Below are positions 24,344 to 36,266 of a DNA stretch of 64,000 nt, piece by piece (the stretch's first letter is position 1; the number at the start of each line of letters is the position of its first letter). The position numbers and the translations under genes were made by a program. The notes below the pieces were generated by a model. It saw nothing but the letters and a program-made list of their open reading frames with translations. It was not told the DNA's origin and ran no database searches. This stretch comes from Prunus persica (taxonomy: Eukaryota > Streptophyta > Magnoliopsida > Rosales > Rosaceae): NCBI RefSeq assembly GCF_000346465.2, contig NC_034010.1, forward strand, positions 29,180,787-29,244,786, read 5' to 3'.

Positions 24344-25076
24344 TTGTTGAAGGTGATAAATGTGAAAATTGATGGGTGATAAGCTAGAATTGGACTCATA
24401 TGGAGGAGGGAAGTAAATGTGGAAATATATATATATACTAAAAGTACAGACAGAAACACACCACCACTTTAAATGAAACCCGCGCACTCCCATGGCAGGC
24501 CCAAACTTGCAATTACTCCCCTGCGATCCTGTTTGTCCTTCCACCCAGACACCCAGCCACCCAGCCACCATGCATTCCAATTTGCAATTTGTTTCTACTA
24601 TTTTCAATTTCAATTTATTTGTATTGTCCAGAGCCTTTGAGGTAGCACCAACCATATTATAATTTTGATATGAACTATATTCCACATTTCCATTTCAAAT
24701 TTATTTTAGTACATATATATAGACTGTCTAATAACTTGAAATTGATTTTGATTTTGATTTCATCCATGGCACGCAGATACCGTGTCTGCACTGCACATTG
24801 AAGGCCTATCTTTCAATTCCAATATTACATAATAAATTTCATAATATTATATATATGGAAAATGAAGGATTGAATAATAATTAGGAAACAAGTTTGCAGA
24901 GTCTGAGTAGTACAGTACCCTTCGTCATCAGCCTGACCCGTCGTCATCAGCCTGGCCCTCATTTTCTTGCTCAAACACACGTTTTTGTTCAATTTGTCGC
25001 ATTTACATATTTATAGATTAAACCCTTTTAATTAACCATCATTTTCTTCACCCATCTTCATCCTTAATTATATATA

Positions 25077-25456
25077 GAGTTAATTTCGATTTAGTACTCT
25101 GAACTTTTACCTTTAAGACATGTTTGCCCATACATTCTCAAATTTTAATGATTACATACCCTATGCTTCTCAATATTTTGCAATATGATTTTGGCGTTAA
25201 CTTCAACACCAAAATTTCGGTTAATTGCTTGCGTGGCAGACATGAGTCTCACTTATTCACTTATTTCGATGTCAATTGAAAAGTATTTTCAGATAATTGG
25301 TGTCTTCCAACTCATAAAGAACAAATTACACACATTAATACCAAACAATTTTTTAACAGAATACCCTTCAACTGACATTAAAGGAAGTAAATTGGGAGAG
25401 CAAGGGTAAACGTGCCTTAAAAATAAGAATTTAGAATACTAAATTAAAATTAACCC
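25077..25456. mobile_element. MULE-type miniature inverted-repeat element
   Basis: The 380-bp element has long terminal inverted repeats: the left end GAGTTAATTTCGATTTAGTA matches the reverse complement of the right end (GGGTTAATTTTAATTTAGTA), and similarity continues for about 50 bp. It is flanked by a perfect 9-bp duplication TTATATATA (25068-25076 and 25457-25465). Nine-base duplications with long inverted repeats point to a Mutator-like non-autonomous element, although the target is low-complexity. No coding part. Confidence 0.75.
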
Positions 25457-26477
25457 TTATATATATTGTACATACTAACTGTTGGGTATGAACTTTTTCT
25501 CTATAAAAATACACTACTTTAATCAGCCATGTGTAATCATTCTATAATAATATATATGTACTATATATTTGAGCAAACTTAATTTTGAAAGTCAATGTTA
25601 AATCATGAAGAGAGAAAAGGAGGGGATGATGCCATGATGGAGGCAAATATTAGCAGTGAGTGATAATGAGCAGCCTCTCTGACCAAACAGTGAATAGTAC
25701 TACTATTACCATAGATATTTGCTTTTGTTTTGGATCAAAGAGGAACATTCCGTCCGTCTCTAGGCAATGCCTGCCTCAGCCTGCATATATTTATATAAAA
25801 ACCATGCCATTCATTCATTCATTCATGTTTTCTTAAGGATAATTTTCCCTCACTTTTTAGAATTTTCACTGCCACCTCTGAATATATATATTTATATGGT
25901 CATTCTTTTTCATCTAGCTCTACCATACCCTTTCTTCTATGTACGTATAGCTGATCGATAAAAAGGTATATATACAATACAACGTTGACCAAAACCATAA
26001 ATTACTGTTAGAGGGCCCATATCCCCGGACCCAAGGCCAAGGTTGCCATGGTTAGGTTAGGAACAACCTTAATTCGGAAATCTAAATATAATTGAGAAAC
26101 CTAGCAATACCTAACAACAACCTTAAGTAGTCCTCTCCTAGTTAAAAATATCTTCTTTTCTATTTTATTTGCGGAGTGTCTTAATATTATATGCCATCAA
26201 TGTCTTTGTAGTAGCCGAATTAATGATCTACACCCAACGAATTAATTTTGTCATCTTCCAATTTGTGGCAAAGTTCAGTATTGAAGAAAGAATAGAAGCC
26301 ATTTTCACCAACAAAAAAAAAAAGAATAGAAGCCACCGATATTTCCAATTTCTCTCTACAATTCTAGTTTATATTTTGTTGGGGTTCTGTGTGCTCCACT
26401 GCTCTGTAAGATCCCACGCAGACATAAATCTAACGGATAGATGAAAACCAAGAAAATTGAATATATAGGAACAAGGA

Positions 26478-26479
<2 letters not shown>

Positions 26480-26510
<31 letters not shown>
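26480..26510. repeat. (CT)n microsatellite in the SPCH upstream region
   Basis: A pure CT run of about 31 bases, 330 bp before the SPCH ATG. Pyrimidine runs of this kind are common in plant core promoters and leaders. Confidence 0.8.
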
Positions 26511-26512
<2 letters not shown>

Positions 26513-26839
26513 GCACAGTGCACAGTGCTCACTAAGCAAGCAAAGCCAAAACCAAACATCATCAGAACAAAAAAAATAAAAAAATAAGGTGGATGATGGT
26601 GATGGTTTATTTACTTCTCCTTTTCGCAAACCTAGCTAGCTTCTTCTACATAATAATACTTTTTTTCTCTCATCTTTGACGCACTCTCTTTCGTTTCTCC
26701 CTCCCTCCCTCACTTTCGTCTTTTTCCCCGACAACTAATTCCCTTGTTGCCTGGCTTGTAGCTACTTCCATTTCCCTTTTTGTTCTTCCTTTTAATTAAC
26801 CAGGAGGCATATAGCAAAGCAAGCAAACAAAAAGCATCT

Positions 26840-28856
26840 ATGGCCATGGATGATCACGACCGTCCATCATCTGATTTTTTCCAAGAACACGAGCAGTGCT
26901 ACTACAGCGACACCACTTGCAACTTAGCTACTCCAGGGGACGATCTTTTTAGCATATTGGAGAGCTTAGACGATGGGTTTGGATTCGGAGGAGCCATGGA
27001 ATTCCCTCCGCCGCCAGCCACGGTGGCATTGGATGATGAACAACCACCGCGACCGCTTGTTTTCAGCTCATCCTCAGCTGACCAGACCGAGCTTGACGAA
27101 ACCAATTCGACCCCAAAAACCAAGAGATTGAAGCTCTCTGCATCACCTGCTTCGGGCGGCACCGCGACCACTTTCTCAGATGAAGATGGACAACAAACAA
27201 GGATGTCTCATATAACGGTGGAGCGCAACCGCAGAAAGCAAATGAACGACCACTTGTCTGTCCTGCGCTCTCTCATGCCTTGCTTCTATGTCAAACGAGT
27301 TAATTTCTCTACCCATCCATCCATAATAATCTTATTAATTACATCAAATAATCTACATATACATATGTTTTTTTCTTTACATATATATTTCGTCCCTTCA
27401 CTTTCAAACTTACAAGCAAAAGTAGAAACCCTCCACGTACACGGTACACACCATGGCTGGCTAGCTGCACTATTTTTTGTTTTTTCGTGTTTTTGTCTGC
27501 ACTATTAAGCATTAACTAGCTAGCTACTTGAAAACAGTACTAATTCATTATTATTTTATTTAAAAAAAAAGTGTATATATTTTTTGTGTACCTAATTTGG
27601 TTGTCTGCTTTTGGTTCAGGGAGATCAAGCATCAATAATTGGAGGGGTGGTTGATTACATCAATGAACTGCAGCAAGTTCTTCAATCGCTTGAGGCCAAG
27701 AAGCAGCGAAAAGCCTACAGTGAAGTGTTAAGCAGCCCTATGCTGGCCTCAAGTCCAAGACCACCTGGTCCATCACCACCAATCCTTAGCCCTAGAAAAC
27801 CCCCTCTCAGTCCTAGGCTTAGCTTGCCCCCTATCAGCCCAAGAACCCCTCAGCCAACCAGCCCTTACAAGCCCTCTTCTGCGAGGGCTCTGCAGCAACC
27901 ACCACCACCACAATTACCTGCCGCTGCTAATATTATTTGTAATTATCTGATTTCTAGTCCAAACATGCCCACCTCATCGTCATTTGAATTACCATCTCCT
28001 TCTTCTTCAACTACTTCCTCCCATATCAATAATAATAATAATATTGACAATCTCAATGAGCTCTTCGCCAACTCCAAGTCCGCCGTCGCCCAAGTGGAAG
28101 TGAAATTTTCAGGTCCAAATGTTCTTCTCAAAACGGTGTCACCTCCGATACCGGGACAGGCTCTCAGAATCATTTCTACTCTCGAAGAACTCTCGCTTGA
28201 AATTCTTGACGTCAGTATCACCACCGTTGACGAAACCATGATTAATGCCTTCACCATCAAGGTATTTCATTTCATTTCATTTGTACCTAACCAAATTATA
28301 ATTTGTTAATTAATTTCACTTCCTATAGTTATTTGCTAGTTTTAGATTTTGTTTTACAAGTTTTGCTTGGCATATATTATAAATATATATATTAATCCTA
28401 GCTGAGAGGATAATAGATATAGTGACGATATCTAAGAAATAGTAAAAAAATGTTAAATACATAAGGGTGATTTAGTTCAGAGGAAAAAGTACTGGTTTTG
28501 TCCTTTACATGAAGAATATGCTTGCAGTAATTTCATTTCCAGTTGTAAAAATTTTAAAAAGAATGAGGTACTGGATTATTGGGCGGTACGTGTACTGACT
28601 TACTGATTTAAATGCTCGTCTATAAAATTGCTGAAAACAAGGGTGGGTGGGTATCTTTCAGACATTGATTTTGTAGCTACCCACCTACCAGTACAAATAT
28701 ATTAATTAGGATTTTGTTTTGATGAATCATGTGGGTGACTAAATTTGGAGCTGCTAATGATTGGGATGTTGTTTCTTGCTTTGTTGCTAGATCGGAATTG
28801 AATGCCAACTTAGTGCCGAGGAACTGGCTCACCAAATTCAGCAAACATTCTGCTAA
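26840..28856 (+). CDS. SPCH: SPEECHLESS, bHLH factor that starts the stomatal lineage
   Basis: This nuclear bHLH factor triggers the asymmetric entry divisions of the stomatal lineage. Three exons are in phase (26840-27298, 27620-28261, 28791-28856), giving 388 residues. The basic region with HITVERNRRKQMN starts near residue 124, and the helix-loop-helix runs to about 180 (SLMPCFYVKR | GDQASIIGGVVDYI). A proline-rich MAPK target domain specific to SPCH covers about residues 190-235 with about eight Ser/Thr-Pro sites (SSPRPPG, SPPILSPRKPPLSP, ISPRTPQPTSP). The C terminus holds the ACT-like dimerisation domain (VEVKFSGPNVLLKTV) and ends KIGIECQLSAEELAHQIQ plus QTFC, encoded by a tiny last exon of 22 codons. 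The start is the first ATG after the leader. The separate MAPK domain distinguishes it from MUTE and FAMA. Confidence 0.95.
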
Positions 28857-30289
28857 TTGCATGCCCTATGCTATGTACCTAACAATCTCATCATATCTCC
28901 CCATTGGCCATTGCTATTTGCTGCTAATAATAAAACAGAATGTGGGAAAGGCATTTTTACCATTTTCTTATTAACAAATATGTAATTCTAGGATCAGATC
29001 AGTAATAACTTGTTTTAGCTAGGGTAACCCTTTGTTTAATTCATCTTCTTTTAGTCTTAATTAATTTCATGTACACATGCGTACATGAATTTCAATTTCA
29101 CATATACATGCGTACATGAATTTCAATTTCACTTTTTTTTTTCTTTTTTTATGCCTAAGGAAAAGCTACATATATCATTATGAGTTGTCCATTAATTTTA
29201 AAACAAGAAAATAATTATTATTTTCGAATTATGCTTAAACTTTAATTAATAGTGCTATATATTATGATTATTAAGAGAAGCTTGCTCTTCTATATTTTTC
29301 ATTTAAACTTCCATTTTCGGGATCGATGAATGGAAGGTACAAACTTAAATGCCATGAAGATGAAGATGAAGATGCAAAACCTTTATATAAAGAAAGCATC
29401 TTAGCCTAAATTGGCATCGTTTTGCCTGCTGCTACCAAGCAAGCTCGATAATGTAAATGTAGGTATATATATAGCTCATGATTACCAAACTCAGCTGGAC
29501 CAAACTCTAAAAGAAGAGAATAGACATACAAAAAACATTGCTCATCAATCAGGTGGGCCAATTTGCCTTCAAATTTCATTCCTATGGTTATGTAAGAGCG
29601 ACATGTTTGAGGCTGGGAAACATGTGCATGCCATGGACCACACTTCTTCAACACACCCAAATTTCATCTCATCTCATTTTCCCCGAAAAAAAAGTTTGAA
29701 CCACCACCAATTTTACTTTTTCTTCTGGGTTTCTTTCTTCTTGTCTATTTGCAACGGAGTAGGAAAATGTAGGAAATGATAAATAATTTTTTATTATAGA
29801 AAATAATAAAAAATAAAGCAGAGGAATTGAATGGACTGGTGTGAACCGTATGGGCCATTTTCAGAGGTCCATACAAGGTTGGTGGTTTTGAAGATGTCTT
29901 GGGCCTGCCATATCTACTATGCATTGGGTCGTGCATACGAAAAGAAAAGACGTCGTTTCCGAGACGGCCTCTGAACGATTAGACGTCCCGTCGCGATTGG
30001 GCCTTGTTGTTCGTATACGTAGAAGACAATTCTGGTGGGCCCTTACGTAAAATAAAAAACGCGTCTGTGAATCTCTGATATGCGGACTAATTAATTAATA
30101 AGAAAAAAGATTCATAAAAGAGAATATTCAGTTTATTGATCTGAATAAAATTGGAAAACAAAAAAATAAATATCAGCTTTTTTGGGTCTCTTAATGGAAA
30201 CATATCAATCAGACTACTTAGCAGATGTTACAAAGTTTAATTATGTTGGCTCTGGAAATGCTAATCTCTTTTGGGAAGGAAGCTAATAG
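28857..30289. other. Convergent 3' spacer, SPCH / WRKY
   Basis: These are 3' flanks of two genes that converge. A roughly 30-base direct repeat (ATGCGTACATGAATTTCAAT) occurs twice at about 29075-29130. No gene is supported; a short frame at 29411-29779 lacks any family likeness. Confidence 0.5.
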
Positions 30290-31537
30290 CTATGAGGAAA
30301 AGAAGCCTGGACCGTCAAATGAGAAGTTGGGGTATAAGTTTTGATCAGCCTGACCAAATGGGAAACCCAAAGCAGCAGGAGAGTTGGTTGCTGAAGTAGA
30401 AGATGACAGAATCTCTGCAATCTCACACTCAGCACCCTGGAAACTTTGGCTGCCTCCTCCAAAGCCCTGCTCTGAAGCTGAGAAATACTGTGTTCCAGAA
30501 GTTGCAGGGCCCATAAATTGAGGAGAAAAATGCCCCGCATAGTTGTGGTTCAATGGATTGTAGGGAAACAATTCCTGATCACCAGCGTCTAAGCCTTCAG
30601 TTACTACTGTAAGGCCTTGTGGGATGGCTAAGAGCAAGTCTTGTGGTTGCTGCTGATTTTGTTGAGGGTCCACTATGTCCATGCTATTCTGTGGAGGAGG
30701 AGGAGGAGGGGGAGGAGGAGCACTGGTTGTGCTGGTGGAGGCTTGCGTACATGTGTGCCTTCCTCTGTAAGTAATTTCGAAGACTGTTGGGTCCTCATCG
30801 GAGCGTTGCACTTGCTTTGTAGCCAAACAGCATTGAGCATTCCGATGAGTGCATCTGTAATAGCCTCTGCCAAGATCAACAATCTAATGTTAACATGCAA
30901 GTTACACATTGGTTGAGTTGACCAAGTCACAAAGGGGTTCTTTAATGAAAATGTTCTGCCTGGCCTACCTTGGATATTTGGCTCCAAGTATGTCCTTTTG
31001 GCCATATTTCCTCCAGCTGAAGCCATCATCAAGAGGCCCCTCAAGCCCTATACCTGATGTAACTCTTATTTGTTGTGTCCACCTCGGCAGAGTTTTCCTG
31101 CAACATTTATGAAAATTCAAAAATTAACCACCACAGAATTATCATCTCAATCAAGTACTGATAAACCAGCAAAACATTATCATGACAAACTACCTCTTCC
31201 TAGAGGAATCTTTGTTGTCCTGGTCCTTGAATTCGCGATCCGAGTCTTCACTCAGGGGACTTCCATTGAGAGAAGGTGGGGGGGACTCAATCATTCGAAT
31301 CGCAGCATGACCTGTGGGCAGTTGTTGCTCTCCCCCTGAGGCTGAGCTGCTAGAATTGAGCATGGAAAGCGCCTTTTCGTATGAAACTATGATTTTTTGA
31401 ACCAACGATTCCCGGGTTCCATGAGAGGAAGACGGAAAATTGAGATAGATCTGGAGTTGCCTAGCTAGCTCCCTGCCTTGTGCTAGCTCATTTATAAGAC
31501 TCATTTTCTCCCCACCATGCATATTGCAGTTCTCCAT
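30290..31537 (-). CDS. Group III WRKY transcription factor (WRKY41/53-like)
   Basis: This DNA-binding regulator recognises W-boxes (TTGAC) and usually acts in defence or senescence. Three exons are in phase (31194-31537, 30969-31097, 30290-30866), giving 349 residues. The WRKYGQK heptad is at residues 143-149, followed by a C-X7-C zinc-binding pair (CTHRNAQCC) and a terminal H-X-C (HTC), which defines group III. The intron inside the WRKY domain falls in the PRGYYRC region, the usual place. The N terminus (INELAQGRELARQLQIYL) matches the leading helix of the WRKY30/41/46/53 branch. The C-terminal third is Pro-, Gln- and Ser-rich with a polyproline run and is probably the activation region. 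The first ATG after an upstream non-ATG extension is at 31537. The exact member is not assigned. Confidence 0.92.
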
Positions 31538-34500
31538 TTGTTCATACACTATATATATGGACGCAAACAGTTTGTGATCAACTAGCAAGCAGCAAAGATC
31601 TGAAATCTAAATTGCAAAGGTTATGTGGAGAAGCATGAGAGATTGGAATGAAGTTATATTATGACCAACCAACAGAAAGCGTGGAAATTTAGCCAAAACA
31701 AGAACTGGGTTTTCAAGAATTGCAAGTAAAATGTGTTTTTCCCACCCTATAACTAGAAACAGACTGAAAATCAAAGGTTGATTCAAAAACTACCCAAAAA
31801 GGAAACAGAGACACAGATTTCTAAGAAGGGTGTGCGTAGTTTTTGTGTGTTTGGATTATTTAAAGTAGTTAGCAAAGGAGCAAAGATGGAAACTTGATGA
31901 GGAAGGAGAGGGAGAGATGGTTATGGGATTTTAAGGGAAGCTTTGTTTTTGAATCTAAGAAAGTGAGGGAAAGAAAGAATAATAGAAGTTTGACTGAGAA
32001 AATCTGAAAGGATACTTTCTTCATGGGAGACCAGTCTTCGGTCATAGAAAATGGAGTTTCAAAGGATTCATAAGAGTAAGAGGTCCAATTGCTGACCATT
32101 TCAGCCTTGTGCCTCTCCTTCACATAAGCCAACAATTAATTGAACACCAATATTATTGCTTTCTCTCTCACTTTTGCATTTGATTACTATTAAAAGAAGA
32201 AAGTCAACGATCAAGCAACAGAGGTAGGAGACCAAAGAATCTTCAAACTCAGCTCCGCGTTGTTACTAACTTACTACTACTCCTACCAGCTCTACCCCTG
32301 ATCTGATGCCACTAAAAACAAGACAGATATGATTTTACTGAGATGAAAAAAAGGCCATGACATACTGTTGACGTCAGCTTCAAGACTTTGCTTACGTTAA
32401 CGGTTCAAATTGGATTGGATCTCCTATGTTTATTTGAAGAGGAGACAAAGACTAGGCTGAGTCAGACCCAAAACCCAACAAAGGAAAATGATAATCTAGT
32501 AATTATTTGATTAATAAGTGAAATCAGTCGGATTGTCACAGAACTAGGTACCGTATTTTGCGTGCCTTATTATTGGTGTGAAGAACGGTCGGTCATGTGT
32601 TCCTTTTCTTAATTTGTGTTTCATTAACATTAACGGAAAGCGAGCACAACATGGTTGAAACAAAACAAAGCGGTGCTAAGTGCTGCAGTCTCTCACGCGT
32701 TGATCAATCGTGTTGAAATTTGAAACATATGGTTAATTGAACATGTTCTTTCTATCTATACTATTTGGGCAGTCCTGATCTCTTGGACTACAGGGGTCTA
32801 AGAGATTTGTGGTCACTCATCATTGGATGTAAATTCAACGGTTCGCTCCCTCTTGTACTCCTTTTAAAAAAATATTTTGAACCATTGGATTAATATCCAA
32901 CGGTGGGTGACCACAATCTCTTAGACTCCTGTGGTCCAAGAGATCGGAACTGACTATTTGGGAACTTAATTGCGATATATAGGATAGTTGAGTTTAAATA
33001 ATAACGTAAAGCTTCCTTTTATATTTAATAAATGACCGAGTAGATTCTATCATCAATTCTGAGTCTGATGCATGCACAAACTTCTTTTTTCTTTTTATCT
33101 TTTTATCAATTTTACTCATAAGGAAGCAAATGATGTTTGTTGCATATTGACTTGCTCGATTTGATTTGCATAATATGGACTGTTTTATTTGATTTGAAGT
33201 GTCCCTTAATCTTATTCACGACGTCCTATTATAAATGCTAAATTGCACAAAACTATTATATATATATATATATAAACAGTATGATGTTGGTCCAAACCTT
33301 GAACCCTGTTCTTATTAAATATAATGACTTTCTGAGGGTGGTAGTTAAAATCCACTTTCAATTTACTTTGACTTGGTGATAAAGTGAGGAGGGCGATAAT
33401 CTAATTAAAGAACTAGTAAACATAAGACCTTAAACAATTTATATATTAATTCCACCGAGTGTCCTGCTTTTTCTTCAACTGACAAGGACAAGAATGAACC
33501 CATAACTACCAACATACAATGTTTTATTTTCGTTTGCTACATGTATACAGGAACCATTCAAAACAAAGATTTGACCAATTCAAAAAGAAATTCAATCATT
33601 GGGGCTTAGCTATAGCTGTATAGCTCTATAGCTCTATGAATCTATGACTATGTGGAATGGAAGAAGAAAAGGGACTCTAAAAGTGAATCTGAGTGTGATG
33701 CCCCGAAAATGGAGAGAATTTGCAGGGCACAAGTCTAGTTGATACGTAGCCGCAATCTGATAACGTCTCTCCTACAGCCTCCTTCTAGATGGTGAACTTC
33801 ATATGGCCAACTTGTTGACCGAAAGATTTTTATTAGTTTAGCCGCGTGGAAATAGTAGGACCGTCCCATGTGACTTTTTCCATTCCAACATTTTTATTAT
33901 TTGAGTCAAAGGGGGAGGTTTAGGTTAATTACTATATATTAACTTTACAAGGATCCAAGTGGAGGACGTCTACACTTATATTTATCTCATAGAATATGTT
34001 AACTTGTGAAATCTCAGTCATTAACGTAACAACCTTGACCACTTAATGGTTAATAGGATGGGGAAGATTAGGATAGCCTAAGTGATAACAAAAAGTGCGA
34101 TAGGAAAAGTTCTTTGATTGATGATGGACAGAGATTACAAATGTATCATATATATATGAACATTATTATTCTTTAGTCAAGGGAATTATGATCACTCTCG
34201 ATCGTCAGTGGTCGATTTTCCATTTGCTCGAATCAGGTATGTAGATAACCGGCGTTTTAGTTATGGTGTTTAGTGGTCGAATCACGAATGGGTGATCAGT
34301 CGTCGGTCTGGTTAGAGTGCCCATACTCTTAATTGAGTGGTTGGCTTTCTAAAGTGTGCTATAAAGTTAGATCCTACATTGTCGTGTGTGTATTGAGTAG
34401 ATTGTGCTCAGTTATTTTCTTATATCAACAGAATCTTTGATTTTTTAAAGTTCATAAGGATTCTTAATCTTTCTTCGGTGACTAATTGTATTCGCATATT

Positions 34501-36266
34501 CTCAAAAATTGCAAAGTTGGGAGGAAAAAATGATTCTATCAAACTTTTTGTTAAGTGTTAAGAAAAGTAGATTGCATGAAAGACACATCACCCTCTATGG
34601 CTCTTCCAATGCACATTAACGTTCAACTTGTGCAATGTGCGTTAAGATTATGAACAACACACAGCCCACCCCAAACACTGCCTTAAGTCAATTCCAAAAT
34701 GTGCAAAATCGTTTGGAATTGGAAGTGAGCAAAGTTAGAGCAGGATTCAAGTCCCGAAAGTCAATAAAGCCCTTGCTCTTTTTGTTGTCTAGTAGACCGT
34801 ATTGGCCTCAAGGTCTATTGCCTAATCTGAAAATATTTGCCGATTGGTCCGATTTAATAATGAGACAGAGGCCCAATCCGTATTCATGGGCCAATCAAGT
34901 TAGTCTAATTTTGGGCCTCTTTTGGTGAAGAGGGGGCCGAAGCCCAAACTCATTCTGGGCCTTTTGGTGATAGTGCTATGTTTCTTTCCTCTCTTTATTT
35001 ATTTATTTATTTTATACTTTTATAATTTCGAAACTAAATTAACTAGTATACTCAAGTAGTCAACAGTAGTACCTCTACACTCGAGGTCCTATCTTCAAGT
35101 TTCACATTCCATCGTATTGCTTGTATAAAAATAAATAAAAAAATAAAACTACTACCTAATTTTTCTGTTAAAAGAACTAGTAGTATATAGTTTTTAAAAT
35201 TAAAATTTTTAAGATACAGTATGGCTGATATTGAGCAACGTAAAGATGCTGAAGACCACCACACTTAAGTAGGTCCCACAAATTACAAAGAATACCACAT
35301 CGAATAGGAACCAGCCCATGTGTTACCAACTTCATCCACAGGCTTCCGCAGATATCTTGTCGTCCAATAAGGACCCGCCACGCCAGAGCTTCACAAAGAC
35401 CAGTTCTCTGCTCCAACACCACCCACGTCACGGTACCAGCCTTCTTCGATGTACGTGTGCAATTGTCTGCCGTGGCGTTGAAAGACCAGTAAAGTCCCAA
35501 CCGTTGATTCTGCAGAGTTGTAATTTGTGGACACCGTAATTCGCGTGTTTACGTTTTAAAGTCTCCAACTTTCGTTCTTACCAAAAAAGTCTCGAACTTT
35601 CTAAATTCTTACTCCGAGATTCTCCGAAATTCTTGTCACCGGATCGTTCAGGCATTGTTTTCTGCAACAGAGGTATGATTGTTTGCAGTGGGTTATGTTT
35701 GTGTTTCTAGAAAAACTATGATACAAAGTTTGACACTTCGCCCGCATTTCTTTGTGTTTTTATTTTTATTTTTATGTGTTTCATGATCAGTAATGTTCTG
35801 AATTTTCAGTTGGTTTCTTTTCTCTTTTGTGCTGATTTATATACTGCTTCTTAGATGAATCTTGAAGTGTCTCTATCGCACAAAACAATGAGTTTTGATA
35901 GTATTGGTAAACAAAATTAGTCTAGTTTAGTACCTCACTCTCACTGTGAAGTTTATTCGATCAAAACTTTATATGCTTCTGACTTGATGAAGTGATCGGA
36001 ATTAGGAGGATCAACTTGAGCTTATTAAGCAGGATTCACTTCTTAAACAGTGTTAATAGTGGGCTATAATATGAGGAGCTCTGCTAACAATAAGTAACAA
36101 TGAAGAGTTTATTTGTTTATTTGCATATTTTTAGTAATTGTAATGTGCGTTTGTATAAGAAAGGGGAAGAGCTTAAAATGGCTGCATTTCTTTTTGTGTG
36201 GTTGCAGAATTTGTGCATAAAGAAAGCTCTGACTCATCACAAAGACTTTTTCTGAGGCAACTTGGC
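31538..36266. other. Divergent promoter region, WRKY / SIGE
   Basis: This 4.7-kb spacer carries the WRKY upstream region on the left, including a W-box core at 32203-32207 and TTGACGTCAG at 32368-32377, a MULE miniature element at 32770-32952, an (AT)n run near 33260, and the SIGE leader on the right. A SIGE 5' UTR intron is predicted from 35673 (donor AG|GTATGA) to 36207 (acceptor TTGCAG). The SIGE upstream area (35380-35470) contains CCACGTCAC, a G-box-like motif. I see no gene in between. Confidence 0.5.
32770..32952. mobile_element. MULE-type miniature element, copy 1
   Basis: The 183-bp element is nearly all inverted repeat: the left arm CAGTCCTGATCTCTTGGACT pairs with the right arm read in reverse (CAGTTCCGATCTCTTGGACC). 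Perfect 10-bp target duplications ACTATTTGGG flank it (32760-32769 and 32953-32962), which fits Mutator-like elements. A second copy of the same family lies at 47418-47599. Confidence 0.85.

Larger units (their letters stand above)
22025..26839. other. Long gene-poor region upstream of SPEECHLESS
   Basis: These 4.8 kb contain no convincing gene. They hold A+T-rich DNA, a poly-A/purine-rich block near 22915-22945 and 23200-23270, an (AG)n tract at 24314-24342, a MULE-type miniature element at 25077-25456 and a (CT)n tract at 26480-26510 that probably lies in the SPCH leader. Large upstream regions are expected for a tightly controlled cell-fate gene, so much of this may be promoter. Short frames here translate microsatellites and are not genes. 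Confidence 0.5.

Noticed and set aside
24164..24685. 173-codon minus-strand frame
   Set aside because: It translates an (AG)n microsatellite as Ser-Leu repeats, has no family likeness and no plausible splice partners.
26902..27171. Minus-strand frame inside SPCH exon 1
   Set aside because: Antisense shadow of a coding exon; no independent features.
29411..29779. 122-codon plus-strand frame between SPCH and WRKY
   Set aside because: No domain, no likely promoter or splice partner, low-complexity end.
31869..32135. 88-codon minus-strand frame upstream of the WRKY gene
   Set aside because: No family likeness; a frame in the promoter or leader of the WRKY gene.
33698..34440. Stretch beginning TGATGCCCCG that resembles an LTR start
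   Set aside because: No matching CA end with a target duplication was found.
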